NCBI GenBank assembly: GCA_003952965.2
Contig: CM025853.1
Location: 4,377,386 to 4,441,385, forward strand
Reading direction: 5' to 3'
DNA length: 64,000 nucleotides
Source of the DNA: Morella rubra
Lineage: Eukaryota > Streptophyta > Magnoliopsida > Fagales > Myricaceae
In this document: piece after piece, positions 35,111 to 47,385 of the stretch
How the letters are laid out: each line of letters begins with the position of its first letter
Position numbering within the stretch: the stretch's first letter is position 1
Position numbers and translations under genes: made by a program
Notes under the pieces: generated by a model
The model's input: the letters and a program-made list of their open reading frames with translations, nothing else
Database searches by the model: none
Told to the model about the DNA's origin: nothing

Positions 35111-36942
35111 ATGGCAGTTCTCGCTAAAAGATCCATGGCTCTGTGCCTTCTGTTTGCCATTGCATTGGACCTCTGTTTCTTCTACACATCTGCAGAGCTT
35201 GAAAGATTTGACCACCCCGCTAAAAGTGATGGGTCGCTTAGCTTTTTGGTCGTTGGTGACTGGGGAAGAAGAGGGGCTTTCAATCAATCTCAAGTCGCTT
35301 CTCAGGTTCTATTTTCTGATCTTCTCCACCATGTGTGCGTTTGTGAGATTCATCTGCAAGTCAACGACTTCCAACAATATCGTTTATAACTTGATGCCTT
35401 TTGACTCTTCGTGAACTTTGATACATTCGAATATCTGCAAGTCCAGTAACAGAATATGCTCGTTACGACTCTTGCTTGTAGATGGGAAGGATTGGAGAGA
35501 AGCTAGACATCGATTTCGTCGTCTCCACAGGAGATAATTTCTATGATAATGGATTGACTAGCGAACAGGACACGAATTTTGAGGAGTCATTTACCAAAAT
35601 CTACACAGCCAAGAGCCTTCAGAAGCAGTGGTACAGCGGCAAGTTCCAACCTTAATTGGATGAATAAACCAAACAAAATATTTCAATATATTCCTCCGTA
35701 TTTGTTAAAAGAAAATAAGCAATCATTTGATTTCACTCCAATGCAGTTTTGGGCAACCATGATTATAGGGGCAATGCAGAGGCACAACTGAGCCCTCTCC
35801 TCAGGAAAATTGATAGTAGATGGCTTTGCCTGCGATCTTTTATTGTGAATTCTGGTAAATGGGTCCGACGTTCAAGCATTCTCCCATGAGGGTTTTCTAA
35901 TGGACATCGAAAACGTTCAACCCAACCCTGTTTTATTGGCCTCAATATCTGTGTTTGCAGAATTGGTGGATATTTTATTTGTGGACACCACTCCTTTTGT
36001 CAAAGCATACTTCACTAAGACAGAGGGCCATACTTACGATTGGAGGGGTATTCACCCTCGCAAGGAGTACATTGCAAACCTGTTAAAGGTGTTTTTCTTT
36101 AATGCAGTTTATTGACAGTTTGTGATAAACTTAATCACGTATAACATCGTAGCTGCCCAGAACATCTTCAATGGCATATTTTGTGGCTTTTTCATTGATT
36201 GTCAACATGTTCTTAAGTAACTTAAAATGCGATTCTCAATGATGTACCGGTAGCTGATATTGTGTCAGTTTTCCATCTGAATCTTTATAATAGGATGTGG
36301 AATCATCATTGAAGGAATCTACTGCAAAATGGAAGATTGTTGTTGGTCACCATGCCATCAGAAGTATTGGCCATCACGGCAATACAAAAGAACTTACTAA
36401 GCAACTTCTCCCAATCCTTCAGGTTAATTACGTTGTGAGATGATCTTTTGGTTCTGATATACTTGGAAGAATACAAAGGCTTAAGAAATTCTGTTATTGT
36501 GGTTTTCTCTGCGTTATTAATCAAACGAAGCAGTAAAACCATTTTATTGACTCTCAACTTTTTATTGCCGATGCAAAATCGCAGGCCAACAATGTTAATT
36601 TCTATATGAATGGCCATGACCATTGCCTTGAGCATATCAGCGATGCAGACAGGTAATCGAAATGTCACTTCCAGCATTTCCTAAACTTGCAAGAAGTGTG
36701 TATTTACTGATGCCGAAACTTGTTGCAGCCCTATACAATTTCTCACAAGTGGGGCTGGGTCCAAGGCATGGAAGGGAGACTTTAAAGATGCGAACAGCGA
36801 AGTTGTAAAATTCTTCTATGATGGACAGGGTTTCATGTCTGTACAGTTGACAAAGATTGATGCAAAGATTGCATTCTATGATGTTTCTGGCAAGATTTTG
36901 CACATATGGCGTACAATGAAGCAGCTTCACCAATCTGTATGA
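35111..36942 (+). CDS. Purple acid phosphatase, low-molecular-weight type (seven exons)
   Basis: Secreted or vacuolar metallophosphatase that frees phosphate from organic esters. Exons: 35111-35305, 35482-35638, 35747-35854, 35961-36088, 36294-36422, 36585-36652 and 36729-36942. They join to 332 residues, the size of plant low-molecular-weight PAPs (PAP3/7/8/17 group). A hydrophobic signal peptide covers about 8-28. All five metal-site blocks are present: GDWG (49-52), GDNFY (82-86), GNHD (120-123), VVGHH (212-216) and GHDH (249-252). The intron after exon 2 has a GC donor (AGCG|GCAAGT) and a normal AG acceptor; the other introns are GT-AG. Using the GC site is required to keep frame into VLGNHDY. 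An upstream GTG is in frame, but the ATG with the signal peptide is the clear start. The exact PAP number cannot be set. Confidence 0.93.
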
Positions 36943-38032
36943 AGTTTTGTACTAAATACATCACAAACTTACACTGTGATGGATTTGTTATGCCTCGGGG
37001 ATCAGTCAATAGAATTTGAAAGGATATTTCCCTTTCACCTGCCCCCCATTTAATTGATCTGCTTATCTTGATGCTTGTTAAACTCCAGATTTTTAATAGT
37101 CCAACATTGGATGACCGCCACCATCAGTGTACAGGAGACATTTTTTTAACTCATGGTTGGTTATATTAAGGGAACAAAGCCGATGCGAGAGAATGATGGT
37201 CTTTTCATTTGATAAGACACCATGAAACCCCATTGAAATCAATGGAGAATGCTTAATAACTGTCTGTTAATGGTATTAGGGTTTTGTTGGCATATCTTAC
37301 TGATAATGCTGGCTGTGTTGGTTATAGTTGTGGGGGTTATTTTTGGGATCTGTTGTGTTGGGATTTCTGGTGTTGGAAGATCTCTGCAGCTGCACCCTAC
37401 AGCTTTTTAATTTGGGCAATCGGCAATCATCACTGGCTTTGTCGTCCCTGTTGACTGGTTGGCAAACATCAGTGGTTGTGTTTTGTGTGGACAAATGGCA
37501 AGGTGGTGTGGTGCTGGTTTCTCTATATTCAGTTTCTTCCTGTGATTGCAAATGCTCTGTAGTTTTTGGGCAGTGTTCTCCCCTTCTGGTGTTACGAGGT
37601 GTTTGTATAGTTCTTGTCCATTCAAAATAGTATCCTTCCCGGAATATTTTAACTTACCTAGAAGAAAGGAAATGGAGAAATTAGAAAACCCTCTGTTGGA
37701 CACGAGAAACCAATCCATAGCAAGACCCTAAAAGTTGGCCCATATTTGAAAACCTTTATGCAATAACATATACCTTATGTGTCTGTTCTAAGCCATATTG
37801 TTTCTAGGGGAAACATCAGTACGACAAAAATCAAATTTTACCCATAACTTCTAATTTGCTACTTCTCATAAATTATAGAATAAATCAATCATAGCTTGAT
37901 TTAACAGCCAAATGGAATGGAGGGCAAAAATTGTTTTTTTTTTCAAAAAACATTATAGGGTGTAATAAAACAAATTAAAAGTTACAGACCTAATTTGATT
38001 TTTACCCATAGAATATAGAGTGTACTAATACA

Positions 38033-38545
38033 TGTCATTTTTCAACTGTGAGGATATTTTAAGCTGATGGGGATATATTTTTCAAACTCAGAAAGCCCGC
38101 AAAGGCCCTTTGAGAAAGAGCTCAAGCCCATCCCCACGTATACAGGGTTTCTCTCGAACTAAGAGCTTGGTCATGTAGAAAGACTGACAGCTCTCTTAAA
38201 TAGGGATCACATCAAATATGAATATGTAAGGCCTAAGGGAGATTAGTCATCTGATTCCCTGACACAATGGATACTAGAAAGAATTAAATCTAATCATTAA
38301 ATGGGTGAACTTGAACTGCCTTACTACAAATCAATAAGAAAGTTAAACAATAAGAGTGGGCCCTACACCTGTAACAGAAATCAGAAGGCATGAGATAAAA
38401 AAGAAGTCGACATCAAAGAAAAAAAATATGGGTTGAGGCCCCGAAAAGCCCAGTCCAGAGGGGAAGGAAGAAAGATAAATAGAGGAGGAAGAAAAAGAGC
38501 AAGGTACACCGCTCTCTCTCTAAAATTCTATTATTGATAACAGAA
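38033..38545 (+). mobile_element. Possible solo or degraded LTR
   Basis: The block starts near TGTGAGGATATTTTAAG, has a TATA-like GATAAATAGAGGAGG at 38475-38489, and ends near ATTATTGATAACA. About 25 bp on, ACAATGGCATCAGAG resembles the initiator-tRNA-Met primer-binding site of plant LTR retrotransposons. No internal coding region or second LTR was found. The call rests on layout only. Confidence 0.35.
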
Positions 38546-40762
38546 AACTAAAAAAAGAAAAGAGATGAGACAATGGTGATTGACAATGGCATCAGAGAAA
38601 TCCCCTTATAGGAGGACTTTGAGTTCAAGTGTGTTATTTTACTTATAGGATGAATGAAGGAGAGTTTGAACCTTTCAACCTGTCCCAAGTGCTGGACTTT
38701 GAGTTTAGCTCTCTCAGGCTTTTGGCCCAGTGGATCTTTGTGATACACCAATTAAAGATCGCTTCATCATAAGCTATATTTTATTTTGTTGTCTTTTTTT
38801 CTTTTTTTTTTTTATAAATGGGTGTCCGAACCAAAATATAGTTCATATATAATGATGCAACTCGAAACCAACTGGTGGGTTAAAGAGTATTTTCGATTTT
38901 TTCAACTTTTGTGTTATAAATATTCTTCAACCAATACCATCGGATTTGAATCTGCAAGAACACTAGCAAAGATGTATATTCATCAATTCATGCTCTTTCC
39001 ATGCATGTACATTCACACTAAATTAGATGCAAAAGCAAATAATCATGAACCACTCTTTCCCTCACACAATATACCTGGCCTATTGTATATGATATATATA
39101 TAATGTAGAATTCATCCTCATAAACAGTACTTTTTGGTTTCTCTGATATCTAATATTTTTCCCTTTTATGGGAATTTTTCAATCCGAAGAGCGGAATTGG
39201 TGAGTCTCAGAATTTCGTTAGAGTTTCCTTTTCTTATCTTCTCTAAACAACCTATTTCTATCATTTAGCTGTCTAAGAAAATACAAATAAACGAAAATTT
39301 TCAAGCAAATTGCATTTGATGTTCTTCACCTAACATGTTCTCTCTCTTTTGAACTACGAGAGCATTGAATTGGCCACGTAGGAACCAAATTAAAATGTAC
39401 AATAATTTGTTACATTATGTTTAAAATTGTCAAGGAAAAAACATAATTGTAAGTTAATGAAGTTCATTTACTTTGGTTCTTATTCGTATCTAACAATTCT
39501 TTCTTATGCTTTTAATCTTGAAATTAGGGAGTAATCTATTAGAGAAATGGACCGTGAAATCAAATTCATTGATACAGTTCCTTTCTTTCTTTTTTTCCTT
39601 ACATTTCTTTTGAGGAGAAACTTATTTTTGTTTACTTTTACTATTCACATTGTGTTTTTGTTTTGAAATAGGACTGGGCGACTTTGGGAATGAACTTTTA
39701 ATAGCCTCGGAACTGTTGTACATATATCCGTGCAAATTCTGGATCTTTTTCACTTATATTCCTTCATATTTTGAAACTGTGAAGAAGTATAGGTGGATAA
39801 TTATTACTGAGTTGATTATCGTATCAGAATTTTTAGGAAACCATACAGATCCATTACAAATCCAAGCCTCCACAAAACAAATAAGTTGGAGCTCTTCTCA
39901 ATGTTTAGGCTGCACTTTGTTCTAATGTCTTTTCGATGCTGTATCAGCTGTCCAAGTGGATAATTTCGTTGCTCTTTGTATTGTTATTGGAATAGATGGC
40001 CATAACCATCTTAGAAATAGAAATGGATTGGTTTTGTTTTGCTACACGTTGTACAATGTTTCAATAGTTGAAATATACAGAAAATAAGCTACGTGTTATA
40101 ATATTGGTGATTGGATAACAGTGCAAACATTGATTAAGTTTGATAGTTTATGGGTTGTCCCCTTATTTATACTACATCTATATTTAAGGTTTGAATCATG
40201 TCTCCCCTTTTACATTAAGAATGAGTGTTTTTTTTTTTTTTTTGAAATTTTAGACAAACTTTATAAAGTGGGTGCAAATCCTATCACTTACGAGCAATTC
40301 ATATACTTAATTGATAATTGGACTTTGTATTTGAGTATTTCGAAATTTTTTATTATGCTCTTAACCCCGTCATTGCATTTCTCAATTGAATACATCTATT
40401 CGAACTCAGTACATTAAAGATTGGATGATACGTATTTTTCTCTTTTAACTCCAAAAAATCTTTGAAATTTGAGTGATCCCATCACAACATATGATAGGGC
40501 TCACTAACTTCACCATTAGATGCACACAAAGAAACTAAAAAATTATAAATCACGTAATTTTAATTTTTAGTAACACATGTTAATTTATTTTTAGAATTGA
40601 CTATGAACTATTAACTTTGAAAAATAAATTTTAAGAGAATGACTCTTTTTGACAAAAATTATAAATTTAAAAATCTCTATAATCAATTTGAAAATGGAAT
40701 GACGATTTAATGGTCAAAACCTAAAGACAAAATGAATACTTAACCCTATATTCTATGATTGC

Positions 40763-40880
40763 ACTCTCCCGCGGACGTAGGCACACCCGAGAACCCCCGT
40801 ATAATGGAATTTGGTTGAAACTCTCCCGGGGACGTAGGCACACCCGCGAACCCCGTAAATCTCGGTGTCACTTGTACCTT
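40763..40880 (+). mobile_element. LTR fragment with a duplicated 58-bp motif
   Basis: GGACGTAGGCACACCCG followed by GAACCCCGTA and, after the second copy, AATCTCGGTGTC is the conserved 3' LTR stretch common in plant Copia elements. CTCTCCCGCGGACGTAGGC begins at 40763 and CTCTCCCGGGGACGTAGGC at 40821, so the motif occurs twice with a 58-bp period. No complete element surrounds it. Confidence 0.55.
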
Positions 40881-41479
40881 TGCAAAAACTGCACAGCTGG
40901 AGAATGGAGCAAACGCGGAGCAATTCCCACATGCCAACAGGAACGGCAAGATTGGGAGCGGAGGAAGCACGTAAAAGAATATACCAGAAAAATACCATAG
41001 GACATTCAATGCAGGTGGTTAAAGCTGTCAGAAATTTTCCTTGAAGCTGTGAATGGAAGATCAATGACATAGTGCGAGACACAAGGAAGGAACTGGAGAA
41101 GATTGGCAAATGGAAGTTCCAACAGGCCAACAGAGCTGCAAATGGGATGGCGCACCAACTCGTCGGGCTGCTTTCAGAACTAATGGATTTAATTTGGCTG
41201 CATGAGGGTACTGACCCACCATGAACTACGTGCGCTGTTTTATCAAGTGCACATTGAAGTAAATTTTAATTAGGAAAACTGTGTAGCTGCACAATTCTGA
41301 AATCTAATTATCTTTGTTCCTCAAGGAAGATCGGAATAACATTTGATATATACAGAACAATTAGAGCACCAAGTTACTTGAAACTCATCACTGAAGTTAC
41401 ACGAAATGAAAACACTGATGCTGGTCAGTTGTGGCTACCAATTTTCTTTAGCAGGGGGGGATATTAAGGGGGACATAGC

Positions 41480-44161
41480 TCAATTCATAACAAAATGGTA
41501 CCTCGAATCCACATAGCTCTCAACATCCCAGAGGAAAGTACCAAAGGTCACTGCCTCCAGTACGAGTCTCTTCAAACCACCAAAGCTGATCTTGATGAGC
41601 TCATCCTTAGAAGAATCCACTGTCCCCTGAGGTGTTATAACAATTTCAGGTCTTCCAAACAATGCCTCTGTGTGCTTCTCGATGATGCTAACAGCCTCTT
41701 TTGATCTTATTGTAGCATATCTCTGAAGCGTCTCACCATCAAAAGACATCACATAAGTTCTTAATCGGGATGCCTTTATCCCCTGACCAAATCCCCCGGG
41801 ACTGATGTTACCAGACCAGGCAGCAACTTCAGGATGGGTTGTAGCAGCTTGGGAAGATACCTCCTCACTAATTGGTCCCATGCTCCCCCCCACAGCTCGC
41901 TGAATATCACTCTCTTTCTCATCCAACACATTTGGAAGGATTTTCATTGTCTTTTCCAGCTGAAACCTCTGGTCTACCCGCTTAAGGAAGTATCCATACA
42001 TCACAGATGCTGCATAGACCTGCCCCACCCTGAGTTTGCTTATCTGTGCTACAGACGTTGCATCAGCAACGCGGTTTCCCAGAATCAGAGATAGATGGTT
42101 CTGTATCATCTCATATGCTTCAGGAGAGTGAAGCTCCTCGAGCTCCTCATCTTGGCTAGGCCATGCATCAACTCGGCCAGAAGGATCCAAGGAAGAGGCA
42201 GCTATGGTAGGTATCAAAGAAACATTGGCATCCATGAATTTCTGCACAACCAATGCATATAAAATTTCTTCCAAAGCCTTTCTCCTTTCACTGGCTTTAA
42301 CCTCGGCAATTCTCCTGATTATTTCATAAAGCCAATGAAATGATTGATAATTATCAAATTGTCTATTTGAGTTCTCAAGCTAATGAATGGAGAGAAACAA
42401 AAGGCATGTCAAAACCTTCCATTTTGTATTTCATTTTCAATGCTTTCCAATGTTCACTTTGGGAACAAACTTCAGTAAATACCACATAAGAATTGGAAAA
42501 TCTTGATAATTTTGTAATCAAAAGGTAGGTAATTCTAAGTAGTAGTTTTAGTTTCTGTAACATCAGACAGAACTAAGGCAGTTGATCATTAGCTGATTGT
42601 GAAATTTTACACCAACCTGTACAGAATTAAGTCAGTCCCAGAAGCAGAGGGCTCTTCCTTTTTTTCAGCTTCACGATCAGTTTGGAGCTGTTCGAGCTGC
42701 TGCTCGACTGCAGCAGGTAGAAGGTGCGGGTGGCTTACCAGGATCTGTGACAGAAACTGCCCGACTGGAGACTCCAGCTTAAGTGGAGCAATTGGAGCAG
42801 TCGATCGTGCTGAGTCTGGGGATGATGACGCCCTAACCACCAAGCATCTCCTATTTCCAAAACACACTCTCCTATGTCCCAACTTTGGGTGAGAAATTGA
42901 AGTGCACTTCTGCAATGAATCCATCACATGGAAAAATAATCAAATCTAGGGTGTAGAGAAAAACTAACAAAGAGTACAGTAGGTTTGTATGTTTGTGAGG
43001 GTGGCTGCGCTGTTAGGCAGCCAGAGGGCGGGGGAAACCAACTATTATATATAGCAAAAGCCCATATGTACCAGTACTGCACATGTTTCGTGGGAAAAGT
43101 GGAAAACAAATAGCAACCTCAAACCTTTTCTCTTTTCAGAATATCTAAACATTACTCATGCAATCACAAGGGAATGCAAATGTGAGCACACTCTTCAGCC
43201 CCTATGTGTACTAACTGTCATGTTTGATTCCAAAAGAGGAAAGAAAAAAGTGTTGAAACTTTACAGTTTCTTAGGATAGGTAAACAGTACTGATGCCCAC
43301 GTTTCATCCCCTGGGGTGGGGGGAGAGGGAGGGAGTGGTAATCAAAATGTCCTGTTTCCTTGATAGGTGGATTCTACCGACAATCCGTATAACGTTTAAT
43401 ACATCACTTCACGCTTCACCTCTCGTTCCTATTCTCTGATCGTCACATGCACGACCTATATTTTTGTATGCCTTGACGAGTCTTTCTAGACCTTTTGAGG
43501 AGTTTCAGATATGTTTACGAAGGACGCTTGTAACCAAGCTGCTGAACAAATATGTTGATTGATTTTTGTTCAAGAAAGAAAAAGGTAAGAAAAATTGACC
43601 GACCAAAATTAAGATTTCAATCAAAATAAATGAAAAAGACATATATCCCCACTTTAAAGCCCAAAAATGTACAGAGCAAGCCACACGAAGAAAACACATA
43701 TACAAAGTGCGAATAAAACTTCCCCAAAAAAGCAATCAGAAACCCATGCAAAAACAGAACTTTGAGCCATTTTTCGCGTTTCTTCGAACAGGGATCAAAA
43801 CTTTCATAGAATGCCATGCAAAAACTTTAAACCATAAATACCAAGAGAGAAAAAAGAGGAAATTCGAAACAAATACACATCCAAAATCAGTACTTTGACC
43901 AATTTCCGCGTTTCCTTGAACAGGGATCAAAACTTTCGCAGTGTACCATGCACAAACCTTAAACCCAAAGAAACACAAAAAGAAAAAAGGAAATCAGAAA
44001 CTAAAACAACGATCCCGTACCTTAGTTGAGGGCTGGAACTTGGCACTGAAGCGCACAAAATCGGGCCCGTTCTTAGTCACAATACCCGATCTGCAGCTAG
44101 AATTGGAGGTTATCGATGTGCCGAATGGAGATCGGACGACAGCCGCTGCCCCTGCTTCCAT
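41480..44161 (-). CDS. DUF760 chloroplast protein, At3g17800-like (three exons)
   Basis: Resembles the Arabidopsis protein named UV-B-induced protein At3g17800, chloroplastic; the molecular role of DUF760 is unknown. Exons on the minus strand: 44021-44161, 42617-42909 and 41480-42314. They join in phase to 422 residues, matching the remembered family length. The first about 70 residues are rich in Ser, Thr, Arg and Lys and poor in acids, as in a chloroplast transit peptide. Characteristic segments follow: SPVGQFLSQIL, RRIAEVKASERRKALEEILY, ALVVQKFMDANVSLIP, RVGQVYAASVMYGYFLKRVD, LRTYVMSFDGETLQRYA and KEAVSIIEKHTEALFG. Intron 1 contains a tandem duplication. The gene is convergent to the phosphatase gene. 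Confidence 0.9.
43720..44000. repeat. Tandem duplication of about 132 bp in DUF760 intron 1
   Basis: CGAACAGGGATCAAAACTTTC at 43785-43805 recurs as TGAACAGGGATCAAAACTTTC at 43917-43937. The surrounding CGCGTTTC, CCATGCA and CTTTAAACC words recur at the same spacing. AATCAGAAAC at both outer edges suggests slightly over two units. Confidence 0.7.
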
Positions 44162-44799
44162 TGTCACCCCTGCAAAGCCCATAAAAAACGAACAATAAAC
44201 ATAATCCCTCAACGAACTTCAGAAACCCAAGCAGCAAAATAAGCCACAGCATGCAACAGATCAAATTGGAAAGCCCATTACCTAGTCAGGCAGATGAACC
44301 CTCGAAAGAAAGACAGAGAGAGCTGGATAAAGAGTTTAGAGGTAAAGTGTGTTAGGCTGAGGGTATTGAAAAGGATATCGTCTGCGTATTGCCTGAGACG
44401 GTATTCGCAAAGAGGTTCCCGTGGGCTAAAGGAAAAAACTGTTTTATATTGTGTTGCACGTTGTACGATGCGAGAAACAGGATGCCCCCGCTGTTTGATC
44501 TAATTACGGTAATACCTTGGGCCTGGTCCGTCCAGAAATTTATTTATATATATTTATTTCCCATTTTTATGCACAATGTTACTAATATCAGAAATCGGGA
44601 TATGCGGGTATCTTTTGCACTCTCTTCGTGATCACAATTGCCATTACCGACTTCATTAAGTTAAAAAAATTATTTTTAGTTCTTTAGTTTTACATTGGTA
44701 GGTTATTGAATTATGAAATTAAACATTTTAGTCCTTTTTTCATAATAGGTTATTAGGTTGTAAAATTAAAAAATTTAGTCTTTTGATGTCTGAAATCTT

Positions 44800-45130
44800 T
44801 CTCAATTTTCTGTTTAATCCACTAAAACAAAATATCTACTTTAACAGAAATTGAACTCAATTGTTCAGGTGATGTTTCTACTTGTCGGATGGACCTTCTG
44901 TAATTGGACAAAAGCTGGTCAAAGAAGCTTTTTTTAAAAAAAAACAAAGAGAGAGAGTCTTAAATCTTTCTCAGTTGTTTGTTCAATCCTCTCAACTTTC
45001 TGTTTAATTTACTAATGACAAAATGTCTATTTTAACAGAAATTGAAGTCAATTGCTGAGGTGAAGTTTCTGAAATTTCTATTTGTGAGATAGATCTTCTG
45101 TGATTGGATGAAGAGAAGCTCTCTTTAAAA
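44800..45130. repeat. Diverged tandem duplication, period about 190 bp
   Basis: TTTCTGTTTAAT (44807 and 44997) begins two blocks that share TTTAACAGAAATTGAA, GTCAATTGCTGAGGTGA-type sequence, GATNGACCTTCTGTRATTGGA and a closing CTTTTTTTAAAAAAAA. Confidence 0.65.
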
Positions 45131-46339
45131 AAAAAAAACCCAAAATTCAAGGCCTAAATTTTTAGGTTTTAAATTTAAAGACCTATTTGTGAAAATGGTG
45201 TAAAAATCAAGTACTAAAATTTTAATTTTAAAACATAATTATCTATAATGAAAACTGTATAAAGGATGGTTTCAACGTGAAGAATTGAATTTTGCATCAT
45301 ATGCAAATGGAAGAGCACTAATTGGAATAATCTCTAATTTTACTTCCTCTTAAACACTATGATAAACAATAATAACATTTGAAGTTCTAGAGACTCTGCA
45401 TAAATTATATTTCTTTAATTTCACTCAAAAGTACATTAATTTCACGAGTCAAACCTAATGAAATTACGTGTAAAATTTGTTAAAAAAAAAAGCTTATATT
45501 AAAGTGTTTTCATACGACATTTTATAGATAAGTTCAGCACGCTTTTCCACCCACTACCATAGCATGGTCTGTATTATTATATATTATTATCAATAATGGA
45601 TAAGGGTTTTTTTTTTTTTGGGATAAGGGGTTGTTTTGGTCATTGAAGCCTGCAACGGGAAGAACAATCTTAGCGAGGTGTCTGGATTCGTGTAATGGGG
45701 ACCCATCTGGGATTCCTTGTTCGATTGTTGAACTGCGTGGCGAAATGCATGTCTGAGCCCTCGGCGCTTGTGGTGGCCATGAAATCAGTCGGAAAGAATA
45801 ATTTTGGTCTCTCCTGTTTACGCGTCTCGTTTTGAATTTTTTGTGGCTTTGGGTTTTCTGGGGATTAGTCGGCGGTGTGGGGCAGTTGGATATGGACCAG
45901 ACAATTGGGTCATAGCCTGAGTGGCTCAATCCATACCGCCAGACCAATCAGAGATATTTATAAATAATTTTATGTAATATATAGTATTTATCAATTAATG
46001 ACATTTCAACAACTATTGTTATATTGACTTATTCACGTCGGCCATGAATGTTTGTTTGACATTTTAGGTAATTATTTTTATTTGAGTAATCTAGACCTCT
46101 ATATATAGCTGACAATCTAAATTAGAATTGAGATTTTATTAGCTTAGTGTTGGTTGAGGTTTGAGGCCCAGATGTGAAGCCGGGACGTCGAAAGCTCATG
46201 CCTAGTTTTCTTGAAACCGGTAATGAAAAGTTTTCGACCTTTTTATTTTTATTTTTTCAGTTAATGTTTTTACAACCACAACAAGACAGTAAAAATTTTT
46301 ACACAACCTTCAAGGACTTTTTATATCAATTTCTATTTT

Positions 46340-46565
46340 TTAAGTAAAAAATAAAAAATCAAATATTCTCTCTCATTGAGTTTTAACCAAACTTTATTAC
46401 TTTTTTATTAATAAATATAAAATATATTTTATCTTTTTCTATCAAATTATTATTTTTCATTATAATAAATATAAAAAATTCATTCAAATCATATCTCTAT
46501 TCACTTTTTCATCAACTCTAACACTTCAAAATTTTAATCACCCCACAATTTTAACACTCAAATAC
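46340..46565. repeat. Dispersed AT-rich repeat, copy 2
   Basis: Collinear with 955-1165 and 56700-56860. Shared words include CAAATTATTATTTTTCATTA, AATATAAAAAATTCATTCAA and the terminal ACACTTCAAAATTTTAA followed by CAATTTTAACACTCAAA. Confidence 0.55.
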
Positions 46566-46732
46566 CACTATAACTTCACTAGCCAGGAGCTAGAGTGGCT
46601 AATTTAAAGAGGTTGCTTGTGTCAAAAGTAATTGCACCGATTTTCCCCATACCTAATGGAGCGAATAAAAAGGAGGAGATAATGTGGGTATGTGTTTCAG
46701 GCAATCCAATATGATACTCTTGTGCTGAATGA

Positions 46733-46776
46733 ATCTATGACTATCACTTAGAAAAAAAAAAATCTATGACTATCAC
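46733..46776 (+). mobile_element. 14-bp TTAG(A)10 insertion with 15-bp duplication
   Basis: ATCTATGACTATCAC occurs at 46733-46747 and again, without mismatch, at 46762-46776. Only TTAG plus ten A lie between. A perfect duplication of typical LINE/SINE length around a bare poly(A) tail is what target-primed reverse transcription leaves when it aborts almost at once. A local slippage duplication is less likely because of the A tail. Confidence 0.7.
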
Positions 46777-47004
46777 ACTGCAATGTCTTATGTAATATTT
46801 TTCTTGTTAATTTTGATACATTGCATTGCAAGATAGCAACAAGGTGCAATGTGGTGCTAAAATTAGGTCTGTTCCTAACAAGATCAGATATATTTCAAAC
46901 TGCACAAGGTTATATATATCTCTAACTGAATCAGGTCTATCCGAGTATTATACTCACGTGATTTAGAAGTCTTGAAATTTCGTACTCGTTCTTTCAATTT
47001 TGAC

Positions 47005-47385
47005 ACATTTCACCTACGGAATTTTTTAGATTTTACCCTCTCGTCAATTTTATTATTATTTTGAATAAAAAAATTGAATACAAAGTGTCTCAAAAATAAA
47101 AGAATAGAGGCAAAGTATAATTAATCATTTTTAATTATCGAGGGCAAAATTTGTACATTTCACCCGCGTAGTTCTTTAGATTTGTACCCTCTCATCAATT
47201 TTATTATTATTTTGAATAAAAAAATTGAATACAAAGTGTCTCAAAAATAAAAAAATGGAGACAAAGTATAATTAATCATTTTTTATTATTGAGGGCAAAA
47301 TTTGACACATTTCACCCATGTAGTTCGTTCGATTTGCACTCTCTTGTCAAATTTATTATTATTTTGAACAAAAAAAAAAAGTCCA
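47005..47385. repeat. Tandem repeat, period about 151 bp, 2.5 copies
   Basis: ACATTTCACC starts units at 47005, 47155 and 47307. The units share TTTATTATTATTTTGAA, TACAAAGTGTCTCAAAAATA, CAAAGTATAATTAATCATTT and GAGGGCAAAATTTG. The third unit is cut short after the TTATTATTATTTTGAA block. Unit identity is high, so the array is fairly young. Confidence 0.85.

Larger units (their letters stand above)
36943..41479. other. Intergenic DNA between phosphatase and DUF760 genes
   Basis: About 4.5 kb. A T/G-rich block at 37.27-37.60 kb has open frames without family features. A possible LTR lies at about 38.03-38.54 kb and LTR-like words at 40.76-40.88 kb. The rest is AT-rich without structure I can name. 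The two genes are convergent. Confidence 0.5.

Noticed and set aside
45534-45947. 137-residue minus-strand open frame
   Set aside because: No family features. It lies in a repeat-rich divergent intergenic region, with a T run near its 3' end.
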